Source of the DNA: VRUE01 sp963725085
GTDB lineage: Bacteria > Actinomycetota > Thermoleophilia > Solirubrobacterales > 70-9
Direction: 5' to 3'
Assembly (NCBI GenBank): GCA_963725085.1
Contig: CAVRXM010000001.1
Location: 930,001-994,000, forward strand
Length of the DNA stretch: 64,000 bases
Part shown: one piece after another, positions 44,054 through 52,730 of the stretch
Position numbering within the stretch: position 1 is the first letter of the stretch
Layout: each line of letters begins with the position of its first letter
Translations under genes and position numbers: made by a program
The notes under the pieces: generated by a model
The model's database searches: none
Seen by the model: the letters and a program-made list of their open reading frames with translations, nothing else
Told to the model about the DNA's origin: nothing

Positions 44054-45948
44054 TTTGGGCAGAAGACGGGGGTCGGGTCGACCTTGTCCTTGAGGATGTC
44101 GTCGCCGGCCCCGCCGCCGCAGTTGATCGCCTTGTCGTGGCTGCCGTCGAGGGCGTCGATGAAGTCGGCTCCGCCCTTGCCGAGGAAGGTGTCCGAACCC
44201 TTGTGGCCGAGGAAGCTGTTTTCGCCGGAGTCCCCGATCAGGACGTCGGGCCCGTCGGACCCCTCGAGGCTCTCGTTGTTGCCCTGGACCTGATCGTCGT
44301 TGCCGCAGCCCTGGGGGCCGCCGGTCCCGCCAAGCTGGATCCTCATCGACGCGTCGGAGCGCCCGTAGGAGACGGTGTCGTCGCCGGGGCCGCCGTCGAA
44401 GCTGTGGCCCTGGCAGGTGGCGACCGAGGAGACGAGGAGGTCGTTGCCGGCTCCCCCCTGGAGGACATCCGCCCCGGGGTCGGCGTAGAGGACGTCGCTG
44501 CCGCCGTTGCCGATCAGGGTGTCGTCGCCGTTGTCGGGGCTGTTGTAGTTCTCGCCCGCTTCCAGCACGTCGTCGCCGGGGCCGCCGCTGAGGAGGTCGG
44601 AGCCGGCGTTGCCGTTGACGCGGGTCTTGACGCCTGGCGGGACGCCGGGGCCGAGGCTGATCTGGTCGTCGCCGGCCCCGCCGGTGATCACCACCAGTCC
44701 GGTCGCGGCGGTGGAGGCGCAGCTGACCGCGGTGGCTCCGACCGGGCCGCAGCCGCTGCCGGGGAAGATCGGGCCGTTGTCGGCGATCGTCCAGCCTCCC
44801 GGGCCGAAATTGACCTGCAGGCTGTCGCCGCCGGGGCCGCCCTGGACGACGAGGCTGGTGCCGTCGAGCCCTTCGTTGAGGATCGCGAACGCGCCGCTCC
44901 CCGGCGGGCTCGCTTCCGGGCCGCAGGACTGCTCGACCGCGAACCCCGAGCAGTTGTCGGTGCCGGAGCCGCCGAACGCCTCGTCGGCGCCGCCGCCGCC
45001 GCTCAGGTTGTCATCGCCGACGCCGCCGTCGAGGCGGTTCCCTTCGCTGTCGCCGGCGATCGTGTCGGCCTGCGGGGAGCCGACGACGTCCTCGAAGCCG
45101 GCCAGCGCGTCGTGGCCGTCGCCTTTTGCCCTGCCGGTGCCGAGGTCGACGATCACGCCGCCGCGGGTCGCGCTCGCGTAGGAGACGATGTCCTGCAACC
45201 CGGGGCCGCCGTTCAGCGTGTCGACGCCGGAATCGCCGCGGACGACGTCACCGTCGCCACCGCCGCCGTTGGCATTGTCGATTCCGGTGCCGCCGTAGAC
45301 CACGTCGGTGCCGGGCCCGCCGTCGACCGACGGGTCGTCGCCGGCGCCGCCGTCGACGCGGTCGTTGCCGGGGCCGCCTTCGAGCTGGTCGTTGCCCTTG
45401 TCGCCCACAAGCTGGTCCTGGCCGCCGCCCCCATCGAGGTCGTCGCTGCCTTTGTCGCCGCTGAGGAAGTCGTCACCGGAGCCGCCGAAGACGTTGTCGG
45501 GCCCTTTGGCGCCCCGCAGCTGATCGTCGCCGGGGCCGCCGTCGACGCCGTCGTTGCCCTCGGCGCCTTCGATTTCGTCGTCGCCCGAGCCCCCGTCGAG
45601 CCGGTCGGCGCCGGTTTCGCCGAGCAGCTTGTCGTCGCCCCCTTCGCCGAACAGCGAGTCGTAGCCGCGGCCGCCCCTGATCGTGTCATTGCCCGCGCCG
45701 CCGCAGATCCGGTCGTTGCCGTTCGGCCCGCCGCGGATGGTGTCGTCCCCGCCGCCGCCGTAGATGACGTCGCTTGCGCGTTTGCCGACGATCACGTCGT
45801 TGCCCGCCGTCCCGACGATCGTCGCGTGGCGCCCGTGGCATGAGGCAGCCCCGGCCTGCGCCCATGCGGGGACCAGGAGGACGATCGCCGCCAAGAACAC
45901 CAGGCGCGCAACTCTGCGCGGCATCGATTTGCTCATCTCATGAGCCAT
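44050..45948 (-). CDS. Secreted RTX-type calcium-binding repeat protein
   Basis: An intact 632-aa protein. A signal peptide (RLVFLAAIVLLVPAWAQAGA) is followed by about 25 nonapeptide repeats of the GGxGxDxUx type in two blocks. The first block is about residues 55-330 (YGGGGDDTIRGG, DGGSGDDEIEGAEGN, GGSGDDFLSGDKGSDDL) and the second about 430-620 (GGAGDDQISLG, GGPGDDVLEAGEN, FLGKGGADFIDALDG). A beta-rich spacer separates them (GGPGGDSLQVNFGPGGWTIA). Each pair of repeats forms a Ca2+-binding parallel beta-roll. No enzymatic domain is seen, so a structural or surface-layer-like role is likely. Four Cys in the N-terminal and middle parts may pair. Confidence 0.9.
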   Translation of the reverse strand: MAHEMSKSMPRRVARLVFLAAIVLLVPAWAQAGAASCHGRHATIVGTAGNDVIVGKRASDVIYGGGGDDTIRGGPNGNDRICGGAGNDTIRGGRGYDSLFGEGGDDKLLGETGADRLDGGSGDDEIEGAEGNDGVDGGPGDDQLRGAKGPDNVFGGSGDDFLSGDKGSDDLDGGGGQDQLVGDKGNDQLEGGPGNDRVDGGAGDDPSVDGGPGTDVVYGGTGIDNANGGGGDGDVVRGDSGVDTLNGGPGLQDIVSYASATRGGVIVDLGTGRAKGDGHDALAGFEDVVGSPQADTIAGDSEGNRLDGGVGDDNLSGGGGADEAFGGSGTDNCSGFAVEQSCGPEASPPGSGAFAILNEGLDGTSLVVQGGPGGDSLQVNFGPGGWTIADNGPIFPGSGCGPVGATAVSCASTAATGLVVITGGAGDDQISLGPGVPPGVKTRVNGNAGSDLLSGGPGDDVLEAGENYNSPDNGDDTLIGNGGSDVLYADPGADVLQGGAGNDLLVSSVATCQGHSFDGGPGDDTVSYGRSDASMRIQLGGTGGPQGCGNDDQVQGNNESLEGSDGPDVLIGDSGENSFLGHKGSDTFLGKGGADFIDALDGSHDKAINCGGGAGDDILKDKVDPTPVFCPN

Positions 45949-46117
45949 TCCACAATCTCAATCGGCCGGATTCGGCTCGGCCTACAGCCCTGCACGCATT
46001 GGTTTACCCAAAAAGCAGTATAGAAGCGCCGGAATAGGGACAAGAGCCTTGACCTGGCAACCCGAAAGGCACCTGTTGATCACGCGGGGTCGGGGCGTCA
46101 GATACGCTCGCAGCGCC

Positions 46118-46522
46118 ATGCGCGGCGGCATCTACGTTCTGAACTTCTATTCCGCGGTGTTCGTCGACCAGCTGAAGCGGGCGCGCAAGACGGCGACGAT
46201 CAGGCTCGGAGACAAGACGTCGAAGTACGAGCGCGGCCAGGTCGTCTGGATCACGGTCGGCTTTCGCCACAGCCCGCGCGAGAAAATCTTCGCCGCGGTG
46301 ATCGACGACGTCGAGGTGAAGAAGGTCGGCGACCTCTCGCCGCGCGACATCGAGCACGACAACCCGGAGTTCCGGCGGCTCGAGGAGGAGGTCAAGTTCC
46401 TCGAGCAGATCTACGGCGTGCCGATCGCCAACGACGACCTCGTCACCGTGATCCGGTTCTCGCAGATCGTCGAGCCGCCGGGTGCCCACTTCGGCAACGG
46501 CGAGACGCCCCACCACAACTGA
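46118..46522 (+). CDS. ASCH-domain (PUA-like) protein
   Basis: A 134-aa protein starting at ATG 46118: MRGGIYVLNFYSAVFVDQLK, RARKTATIRLGDKTSKYERG, QVVWITVGFRHSPREKIFAA, VGDLSPRDIEHDNPEFRRLE and a C-terminal DLVTVIRFSQIVEPPG. The Lys-Thr-xx-Ile-Arg strand and the GDLSPRDIEHDNPE segment match ASCH domains, which fold like PUA and are thought to bind RNA or modified nucleotides. The upstream open frame (from 46049) lacks a start with a ribosome site. It is followed one base later by an SRPBCC gene, so the two form a small operon. Confidence 0.7.
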   Translation: MRGGIYVLNFYSAVFVDQLKRARKTATIRLGDKTSKYERGQVVWITVGFRHSPREKIFAAVIDDVEVKKVGDLSPRDIEHDNPEFRRLEEEVKFLEQIYGVPIANDDLVTVIRFSQIVEPPGAHFGNGETPHHN

Positions 46523-46523
46523 A

Positions 46524-46997
46524 GTGGCCGGCTACGAGTTCCTGACCACCTGGCTCCTCGACGCGCCCCGGGAGTCGGTCTGGGAGGCGCTCCACGCGCA
46601 GGAGCGCTGGCCCGAGTGGTGGCGGGGAGTCGAGGAGGTCGAGGAGCTGAAGCCCGGCCACGGGGACAAGCTCGGGTCGGTGTCGCGGATGGTCTGGCGC
46701 AGCAGGCTGCCGTACCGGGTCGAGTTCGAGGTGACGACGACCAGGGTCGAGCGGCCGCTGCTGCTCGAGGCCGACTCGGTCGGCGAGCTCCACGGCGTTG
46801 GCCGCTGGCGGCTGTTCGAGCAGGACGGCGCGACCGCGGTCCTCTACGAGTGGAACGTCGCGACGACGCGATCGTGGATGAACCTGCTGGCGCCGATCGC
46901 GCGGCCGATCTTCGCCTGGAACCACGACTGGGTGATGGCCCGCGGTGGCGAGGGAATCGCCCGTCTGCTCGGCTGCCGCCTCCTTGCGGGCGGTTGA
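46524..46997 (+). CDS. SRPBCC (START-like) domain protein
   Basis: An intact 157-aa protein beginning VAGYEFLTTWLLDAPRESVW from GTG 46524, one base after the previous stop. It then reads ALHAQERWPEWWRGVEEVEE, VWRSRLPYRVEFEVTTTRVE, GRWRLFEQDGATAVLYEWNV and WMNLLAPIARPIFAWNHDWV. The N-terminal beta-alpha-alpha-beta pattern and WPEWW are typical of the polyketide-cyclase/START ligand-binding fold. The ligand is probably a small hydrophobic molecule and is not known. It ends 35 bp before the groES operator region. Confidence 0.82.
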   Translation: MAGYEFLTTWLLDAPRESVWEALHAQERWPEWWRGVEEVEELKPGHGDKLGSVSRMVWRSRLPYRVEFEVTTTRVERPLLLEADSVGELHGVGRWRLFEQDGATAVLYEWNVATTRSWMNLLAPIARPIFAWNHDWVMARGGEGIARLLGCRLLAGG

Positions 46998-47032
46998 GCG
47001 CGCAGACTCGCTATCGTTCTCTCGTTGACCTG

Positions 47033-47059
47033 TTGGCACTCTCATCCACTGAGTGCCAA
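47033..47059 (+). promoter_or_regulatory. CIRCE operator (HrcA box) upstream of groES
   Basis: A perfect inverted repeat TTGGCACTC (47033-47041), nine bases, GAGTGCCAA (47051-47059). It differs from the classical TTAGCACTC/GAGTGCTAA only by symmetric G/C for A/T changes. HrcA repressor binding here would make groES-groEL heat-inducible. A TTGACC hexamer at 47025-47030 could be the -35 element. Confidence 0.93.
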
Positions 47060-47101
47060 GACCAGTTCGAAACTTCTGACCGCACAAACGGAGGTATACG
47101 G

Positions 47102-47389
47102 ATGAAGCTGAAGCCCCTCGGGGACCGGCTGATCGTCAAGCCGATCGAGGAGGAGGAGACGACCGCGAGTGGGATCGTCCTCCCCGACACGGCCAAAGAG
47201 AAGCCGCAGAAGGGCAGGGTCGTCGCCGTCGGCGATGGCGCGATCAACGAGGACGGGAGCCGCCGGCCGCTCGACGTCAGCGATGGCGACGAGGTCCTCT
47301 ACTCGAAATACGGCGGCACCGAGGTAACCGTCGAAGACGAGGACCTGCTCGTGCTGCGCGAGTCGGACATTCTCGCCAAGCTCGGCTAG
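47102..47389 (+). CDS. groES: Co-chaperonin GroES
   Basis: An intact 95-aa Hsp10 that caps the GroEL chamber. It reads MKLKPLGDRLIVKPIEEEET, TTASGIVLPDTAKEKPQKGR (mobile loop), VVAVGDGAINEDGSRRPLDV, DEVLYSKYGGTEVTVEDEDL and LVLRESDILAKLG. The length and all signature strands are standard. A GGAGG site lies seven bases before the ATG, and the CIRCE operator lies 43 bases upstream. groEL follows after 43 bp. Confidence 0.97.
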   Translation: MKLKPLGDRLIVKPIEEEETTASGIVLPDTAKEKPQKGRVVAVGDGAINEDGSRRPLDVSDGDEVLYSKYGGTEVTVEDEDLLVLRESDILAKLG

Positions 47390-47432
47390 CCGCTGCCAAA
47401 AGGACTTAGAAGAGAAGGAGGACTGAAATCAG

Positions 47433-49070
47433 ATGGCTCATAAGGAGCTGAAGTACAAAGAGGAGGCAAGGGGGGCCCTGCAGGCCGGCGTCGATGCTGT
47501 CGCCGACGCCGTCAAGGTCACCCTCGGCCCGAAAGGGCGCTACGTCGTGCTCGACAAGAAGTTCGGCGCCCCGACGATCACCAACGACGGCGTCACCATC
47601 GCCCGCGAGATCGAGGTCGAGGACGTCTTCGAGAACCAGGGCGCCCAGCTCGTCCGCGAGGTCGCGACCGCGACCAACGACGTCGCCGGCGACGGCACGA
47701 CGACCGCGACGCTGCTGGCGCAGATCATCGTCCGCCAGGGGCTGAAGAACGTGGCCGCCGGCGCAAACCCGCTGGCCCTGCGCCGCGGGATCGAGAAGGC
47801 CGTCGACCAGGTCGTGGAGAACCTGCGCGAGAAGCAGTCCAAAGAGGTCGCCGGCAAGGAGCAGATCGCCCGGGTCGCGGCGATCTCGGCCGCCGACGAC
47901 GAGATCGGGAACGTCATCGCCGACGCGATCGAGAAAGTCGGCAAAGACGGCGTCGTCAACGTCGAGGAGGGCCAGACCTTCGGGATGGAGCTCGAGTTCA
48001 CCGAGGGCATGCAGTTCGACAAGGGCTACATCTCGCCCTACATGGTCACCGACCAGGACCGCATGGAGGCCGTGCTCGAGGACCCCTACATCCTGATCGC
48101 CAACCAGAAAATCGGCTCGGTGCGCGACATCCTGCCGATCCTGGAGCAGGTGATGCAGGGCGGCAAGCCGCTCCTGATCGTCGCCGAGGACGTCGAGGGC
48201 GAGTGCCTCGCGACCCTCGTCGTCAACAAGCTCCGCGGCACCTTCACCGGCGTCGCGGTGAAAGCGCCGGGCTTCGGCGATCGCCGCAAGCGCATGCTCG
48301 AGGACATCGCGATCCTCAGCGGCGGTGAGGTGATCACCGAGGAGATGGGGCTCAAACTCGAGAACACCCAGCTCTCCCAGCTCGGCAGGGCGCGCCGCGT
48401 CGTCGTCTCCAAGGACACGACGACGATCATCGACGGCGCCGGCGAGGGCGACGACATCAAAGGCCGGATCAAACAGATCAAACAGGAGATCGAGAACACC
48501 GACTCCGACTTCGATCGCGAGAAGCTCCAGGAGCGGCTCGCGAAGCTGGCCGGCGGTGTCGCGGTGGTCAAGGTCGGTGCAGCGACCGAGACCGAGATGA
48601 AGGAGAAAAAGCACCGCGTCGAGGACGCCCTGCAGGCGACCCGGGCGGCGCTCGAGGAGGGGGTCGTGCCGGGAGGCGGCGTCGCGCTGCTGAACGCGCA
48701 GGCCGACCTCGACGCCGACTCGCTCGACGACCCCGACGAGGCGACCGGGGCCCGGATCGTGCATAGGGCGCTCGAGGAGCCGGTCCGTCAGATCGCCGAG
48801 AACTCCGGCCTGGAGGGCTCGGTCGTCGTCAACAAGGTCCGCGACCTGAAGGCCGGCGAAGGCCTCAACGCCGCCACCGGCGAGTACGGCGACCTGACCA
48901 AAGACGGGGTCATCGACCCGACGATGGTGACCCGGTCGGCGCTGCAGAACGCGGCCTCGATCGCGAAGAACATCCTCGTCACCGAGGCCGTCATCGCCGA
49001 GCCGCCCGAGAAGGACGGCGCCGGCGGTATGCCCGGCGGCGGTATGCCCGACATGGGCGGGATGATGTAG
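47433..49070 (+). CDS. groEL: Chaperonin GroEL
   Basis: An intact 545-aa Hsp60. It reads MAHKELKYKEEARGALQAGV, VTLGPKGRYVVLDKKFGAPT, TNDGVTIAREIEVEDVFENQ, VAGDGTTTATLLAQIIVRQG (ATP site), AISAADDEIGNVIADAIEKV, IVAEDVEGECLATLVVNKLR, KAPGFGDRRKRMLEDIAILS and LEEGVVPGGGVALLNAQADL, and ends with the Gly/Met tail (GGMPGGGMPDMGGMM). AAGGAGGA stands upstream of the ATG. The gene is cotranscribed with groES, and a strong terminator follows 45 bp after the stop. The Gly-Met tail is of the standard type, unlike the His-rich tail of many second actinobacterial GroEL copies. Confidence 0.97.
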   Translation: MAHKELKYKEEARGALQAGVDAVADAVKVTLGPKGRYVVLDKKFGAPTITNDGVTIAREIEVEDVFENQGAQLVREVATATNDVAGDGTTTATLLAQIIVRQGLKNVAAGANPLALRRGIEKAVDQVVENLREKQSKEVAGKEQIARVAAISAADDEIGNVIADAIEKVGKDGVVNVEEGQTFGMELEFTEGMQFDKGYISPYMVTDQDRMEAVLEDPYILIANQKIGSVRDILPILEQVMQGGKPLLIVAEDVEGECLATLVVNKLRGTFTGVAVKAPGFGDRRKRMLEDIAILSGGEVITEEMGLKLENTQLSQLGRARRVVVSKDTTTIIDGAGEGDDIKGRIKQIKQEIENTDSDFDREKLQERLAKLAGGVAVVKVGAATETEMKEKKHRVEDALQATRAALEEGVVPGGGVALLNAQADLDADSLDDPDEATGARIVHRALEEPVRQIAENSGLEGSVVVNKVRDLKAGEGLNAATGEYGDLTKDGVIDPTMVTRSALQNAASIAKNILVTEAVIAEPPEKDGAGGMPGGGMPDMGGMM

Positions 49071-49114
49071 CGACGCTGCAGGCGTATGCTCGTCGCAACA
49101 GGCGAGTTGTCCTA

Positions 49115-49144
49115 CGAGAGGCCCGGCATGCGCCGGGCCTCTCG
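49115..49144 (+). terminator. Rho-independent terminator after groEL
   Basis: A perfect 13-bp stem, CGAGAGGCCCGGC (49115-49127) and GCCGGGCCTCTCG (49132-49144), with the loop ATGC, followed by CGTTTCG. It can serve groEL and, read the other way, the convergent ltrA-like gene that ends at 49174. Confidence 0.9.
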
Positions 49145-49173
49145 CGTTTCGGGCCGAGCCCCCCGGGGGCTCG

Positions 49174-50289
49174 TCAGCTGCGTCGCTTCGTGATTCGCCC
49201 GGGGAGCGCCTCGGCGAGGAGGGCGACGGCGACGATCGCGGCGAGGGCCCCGATCTGGACGACGGCGTCGGCCTCGGTCCCGAGTGGGATCGTCGCCAGC
49301 AGCAGTGGTGCCGCCAGGAGGCGGGCGTCGTTGCGCTCGATCCCGAACGTCCGCCGAAAGCCGACGTCGCAGAGGATGAAGAGGGCGGTGCCGGCGGCGA
49401 GCCCGACCGCGATCCAGGTTTCGAGCGGGTCATATGGGTGCCCGACCGCCTTCTTCAGCCCCGCCGCGACGGCGACGATTCCGAGCAGGATCCCGTAGTG
49501 CCAGTAGCCGAATCCGAACAGGGCGAGCTCCGGCCGCCGCTCGGGTGGGGCCGCCTCGAAGGCCCGCTCGACCTCTCCCTCGTCGCCGAAGTAGGCCCAC
49601 CAGAGGGTGGCGCTGAGGCCGAGCGAGAGCAGCGCGGCGACCACCAGCCCGCGATCGATCGGCAGCCCGGCAGCGCCGGTCCCGACTACGACCACCGACT
49701 CGCCGAGCGCGATGATCACGACCAGGCCGTGGCGCTCGACGAAGTGCGAGACCGAGACCACGAACCCTTCGACCGTCGTCACGTTCGGCGAGAACCAGAC
49801 CATCGCCGCGCTGAGCGCCCAGAGGATCCATTGCGCGTTGCCGCCGGCGGCGCCGCCGGCCAGGACCAGGATCGCGGCGAGGAGGTTGAAGGGAACGATG
49901 CGCAGGATCCCCCGGACCTCTGATACCGAGGTGCCGCGGATGTACATCCCGGCGTGGAGGAGGGTCACGACCAGGTAGCCGATCCCGAACGCGAGTCCGG
50001 TGCTCTCGTAGGCGTCGGGGACGGCCAGGGCGATGACCAGGAAGCCGCCCATCCCGCCGAGCAGAAGCAGCCGAAATCGGATCACGTCGGTCGAGATCGC
50101 GTTCGTCAGCCATGCGTAGCCGTCGTAGATCCACCAGATCAGGAGCAGCATCACGACCACCTGGACGACGGCCGAGAGATCGTGCCCGCCGACGAGAACC
50201 GTGGTCAGCTGGGTGATCGTGAAGACGAAGACGAGGTCGAAGAAGAGCTCGAGGCTGGAGACCCTCTCGCTGCGTTCAGGGGCGGGCAT
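49174..50289 (-). CDS. ltrA: Low-temperature-requirement A (LtrA) family membrane protein
   Basis: An intact 371-aa protein with about ten helices. The N-terminal family signature is VSSLELFFDLVFVFTITQLT near residue 10. It continues LLLIWWIYDGYAWLTNAIST, VRFRLLLLGGMGGFLVIALA, HFVERHGLVVIIALGESVVV (conserved HFxERHGLxxIIxLGE), LWWAYFGDEGEVERAFEAAP, FGYWHYGILLGIVAVAAGLK and a final ALLAEALPGRITKRRS. The family was named from a Listeria cold-growth mutant; its biochemical function is unknown. It is convergent with groEL and divergent from nothing close, and the GH26-like gene lies 21 bp upstream. Confidence 0.92.
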   Translation of the reverse strand: MPAPERSERVSSLELFFDLVFVFTITQLTTVLVGGHDLSAVVQVVVMLLLIWWIYDGYAWLTNAISTDVIRFRLLLLGGMGGFLVIALAVPDAYESTGLAFGIGYLVVTLLHAGMYIRGTSVSEVRGILRIVPFNLLAAILVLAGGAAGGNAQWILWALSAAMVWFSPNVTTVEGFVVSVSHFVERHGLVVIIALGESVVVVGTGAAGLPIDRGLVVAALLSLGLSATLWWAYFGDEGEVERAFEAAPPERRPELALFGFGYWHYGILLGIVAVAAGLKKAVGHPYDPLETWIAVGLAAGTALFILCDVGFRRTFGIERNDARLLAAPLLLATIPLGTEADAVVQIGALAAIVAVALLAEALPGRITKRRS

Positions 50290-50310
50290 CCCCGAATCAT
50301 GCCCGCTGCG

Positions 50311-51436
50311 CTACTGGGTGACGGGGACCGGTTCCGGCGGCGGGACCGGTTTCGTCTTCGGCGGCGGCGGTGGCAGCGGCGGCAGGGTGCCGGCGTTGTA
50401 TTCGGCGTATGAGAGGAAGTTCGGGCGGCGGACCTTGAGCCGCAGGGTGTTCGTCGTCCGTGGGTAGTGGCTGAGGTCGTAGGTGTTGGTCGCCGGCGTC
50501 CCGAAACCGGTGTAGTAGACGAACATCCGCACCCGCGGCCGCTTCGCCGTCCAGGTGACCAGCTGTTTGGCGAAGCGGGGTTCGTCTTCGCCGTAGACGC
50601 CCCACTCGGCGATCCCGAACGGCATCCCCTTCCACTGCTTGCCGGCGTAGAAGCGGTTGAGGTCCTTCCAGACCGGATACTGAGAGTAGAAGTCGGTCCC
50701 GACCCAGTCGACCCAGCGGCGGCCGGGCCAGTAGTTGCCCGGGTAGTTGCCCTTGACCTTCGGCGAGCCCCCGGGCAGCGGGCTCCAGATCAGCGCGACA
50801 GGGGCCGCGGGGAGGACGGTCGGCGGCGGGCCTTTGGTCCGGTTGATCGGCGGCAGCCCGATTTCGGCCAGGGTCGCGTCCACCTGTTCGAGGGTCAGCC
50901 CGCCTTTGACGATCAGCGAGATCCGGCGGAAGGCCTGCTTGTACCAGCCGGTCGTGTGTTCGCCGCCGCGCTGGGTCCCGTTGCAGTTGACTGCGGTCCA
51001 CGGGTTGAGGCAGCGGTTCGGCTCCCCGAGCGGCCGGATATAGGCCGGCAGCCCGTGTTTCGCGAAGAAGTCGTTGAGCTGGAGCAGGTAGTCGTCGCCG
51101 TAGCCGAGCGCGATCTGCTCCGGTGTGATCAGCTCCCGCAGGGTCTGGTCGTCGGCGGTCGAGATGTGGAGGACCGGCCGGGTCGCGGTTTCGCGCCACC
51201 GTTCGTAGGCCGCGTTGAGGCTGTTGCCCCAGGGGTGGAAGGTCTCGAGCAGCGCCGGGTGCTTTGCCATCAGGCTGCCGAATTCGTTGAACTCGGTCGT
51301 CGTGCCGCGATCGCTGACCCCGAACAGCACGTCGGGCTTCGGCGGGACGAGGGTGAGCGCCGACGCGGGCGTCACGAACAGTCCCGAGCGCCGCCACCGC
51401 CAGCGCCGCGATCCAGCTAGGTGTCCTCCAGGACAT
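50311..51436 (-). CDS. Secreted GH26-like glycoside hydrolase with Pro-rich tail, one frameshift
   Basis: About 374 aa after correcting one +1 shift near 51382 (span 3n+1). The signal peptide is MSWRTPSWIAALAVAALG and, after the shift, LFVTPASA. The catalytic barrel reads VLFGVSDRGTTTEFNEFGSL, HPWGNSLNAAYERW, LPAYIRPLGEPNRCLNPW (probable acid/base Glu), VDWVGTDFYSQYPVWKDLNR and MPFGIAEWGVYGEDEPRFAK (probable nucleophile Glu), as in GH26 mannanase-like enzymes. The tail is Pro-rich (LPPLPPPPPKTKPVPPPEP), perhaps crossing the wall. ATG at 51436 has GAGGAGG upstream and overlaps the end of the upstream SDR gene by 20 bp. Confidence 0.75.
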
Positions 51437-52298
51437 CTCGCATCCTCCTCGGCTCGACTCCGAGCGCCTCCGCGTCGGCGGTGCCGCGCTCGCTGACCAT
51501 CGGGACCTCCATCAGCTCGGCCTCCTCCCAGGTTGCAAACACGGACTCCCCGGCGATGGAGCGGGCTGCAAGCAATCCGTAACGGACGAGCGGCAGCGGC
51601 AGGTGGACCAGCGGCCGCGGCCGGCCCGCGGCGCGGCTGACGAGGTCGGACATCTGGTCGTAGTCGAGGACGTCCGGGCCGGCGAGCTCGTAGCGGCCCG
51701 CCTGCGGCGACTGCAGCGAGCCGACGACGCAGCGGGCGACGTCGGCCGCCCAGATCGGCTCGAACCGGGCCTTGCCCGACCCCGAGACCGGCATCACCGG
51801 CAGGAACGAGAAGCGGCGCAGCAGCGTGATCCAGGGATCGGAGTGGTCGTAGACGATCGACGGGGCGAAGATCGTCGTCTCGAGGCCGGAGGAGGAGATC
51901 GCCCGCTCCGCCAGCCACTTGGCGCGGAAGAACCGGGTCCGCTGCGCCGCCGAGGCGTTGAGCGCGCTGAAGAAGACGAAACGGCGGACGCCGCTGCGCT
52001 CGGCGGCGCGCAGGAGGCGGACCGTCGCCAGCCCGTTCAGCTCCTCGATCCGGTGCGGCGGCTGGTCGCGGATCGTCGCCGCGAGGTGGACCACGGTGTC
52101 GATCCCGCGCAGGGCCTGCCGCACCAGGTAGGGGTCGGACATCTCGCCGAGGTCGCCGAGCGCGATCTGGACCGCGACCCGCCGGTCGCCCAGCCTGCGC
52201 GGCTCCCTGACCAGGCAGCGCACGTCCTCGCCATGCTCCAGCAGCAGCGGCAGCAGGCGCGAGCCGATGCTCCCTGTCGCCCCGGTCAGCAGCAGCAC
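51417..52298 (-). CDS. NAD(P)-binding atypical SDR (NDUFA9-like)
   Basis: A 293-aa protein beginning VLLLTGATGSIGSRLLPLLL (Rossmann TGATGxxG), then EDVRCLVREPRRLGDR, DTVVHLAATIRDQPPHRIEE, RFVFFSALNASAAQRTRFFR, KWLAERAISSSGLETTIFAP and VYDHSDPWITLLRRF. The catalytic YxxxK is replaced by a variant region (RFFRAKWLAE keeps the Lys), as in the complex-I NDUFA9/YMR090-type atypical SDRs, which often bind cofactor or quinone-like ligands rather than turning over sugars. I prefer GTG at 52298 over a TTG at 52382 because it starts the first strand directly. Confidence 0.8.
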   Translation of the reverse strand: MLLLTGATGSIGSRLLPLLLEHGEDVRCLVREPRRLGDRRVAVQIALGDLGEMSDPYLVRQALRGIDTVVHLAATIRDQPPHRIEELNGLATVRLLRAAERSGVRRFVFFSALNASAAQRTRFFRAKWLAERAISSSGLETTIFAPSIVYDHSDPWITLLRRFSFLPVMPVSGSGKARFEPIWAADVARCVVGSLQSPQAGRYELAGPDVLDYDQMSDLVSRAAGRPRPLVHLPLPLVRYGLLAARSIAGESVFATWEEAELMEVPMVSERGTADAEALGVEPRRMRDVLEDT

Positions 52299-52463
52299 TG
52301 CGGCATCCCGTGGCTGCGGTTGGCGTCTCCCATCGCTGAGTCCCAGCCTAGAGGACCGCTGGGGGCCGACTGCCGCCCTCAATCTTTAGAATGTGCGCTC
52401 GCGTTGGTGGGGGCCCGTGGCCCCGCCGGGCACCGAAAAGACGAGCTAGGAGAAATACCCCGA

Positions 52464-52730
52464 ATGACCTACGTCATCGCCGAGCCGTGCATCGGCACCA
52501 AGGACAACTCGTGCGTCGAGGTCTGTCCCGTCGATTGCATTCACCCGACCCCGGATGAGCCCGACTACGACTCGGTCGAGATGCTCTACATCGACCCCGA
52601 CGAGTGCATCGATTGCGATGCCTGCGTCGAGGCCTGCCCGGTGGACGCCTGCTTCGCAGAGGACCAGCTCCCCGCGGAGTGGGCGAAATACGCCGAGATC
52701 AACGCCGAGTACTACAAGAGCAAGGTCTAG
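52464..52730 (+). CDS. fdxA: 7Fe (3Fe-4S/4Fe-4S) ferredoxin
   Basis: An intact 88-aa electron carrier. Cys are at 9, 17, 21, 25, 48, 51, 54, 58 and 63. CIGTKDNSCVEVCPVDC is the widened first site typical of a 3Fe-4S cluster, and CIDCDACVEACPVD is the CxxCxxCxxxCP 4Fe-4S site. The acidic surface and the tail AEINAEYYKSKV match the FdxA/FdxC type that feeds cytochromes P450 or other oxidoreductases. The ATG has AGGAG ten bases upstream. It is convergent with the Mrp gene, with the stops abutting. Confidence 0.95.
   Translation: MTYVIAEPCIGTKDNSCVEVCPVDCIHPTPDEPDYDSVEMLYIDPDECIDCDACVEACPVDACFAEDQLPAEWAKYAEINAEYYKSKV

Noticed and set aside
44137..45843. A long rightward frame and CRISPR-like periodic repeats
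   Set aside because: The periodicity is 27 bases from RTX nonapeptides on the other strand; there are no conserved direct repeats with unique spacers and no cas genes.
47025..47053. A complete promoter for groES from TTGACC
   Set aside because: The -35-like hexamer is good, but no convincing -10 lies 16-18 bases on, so only the CIRCE operator is reported.
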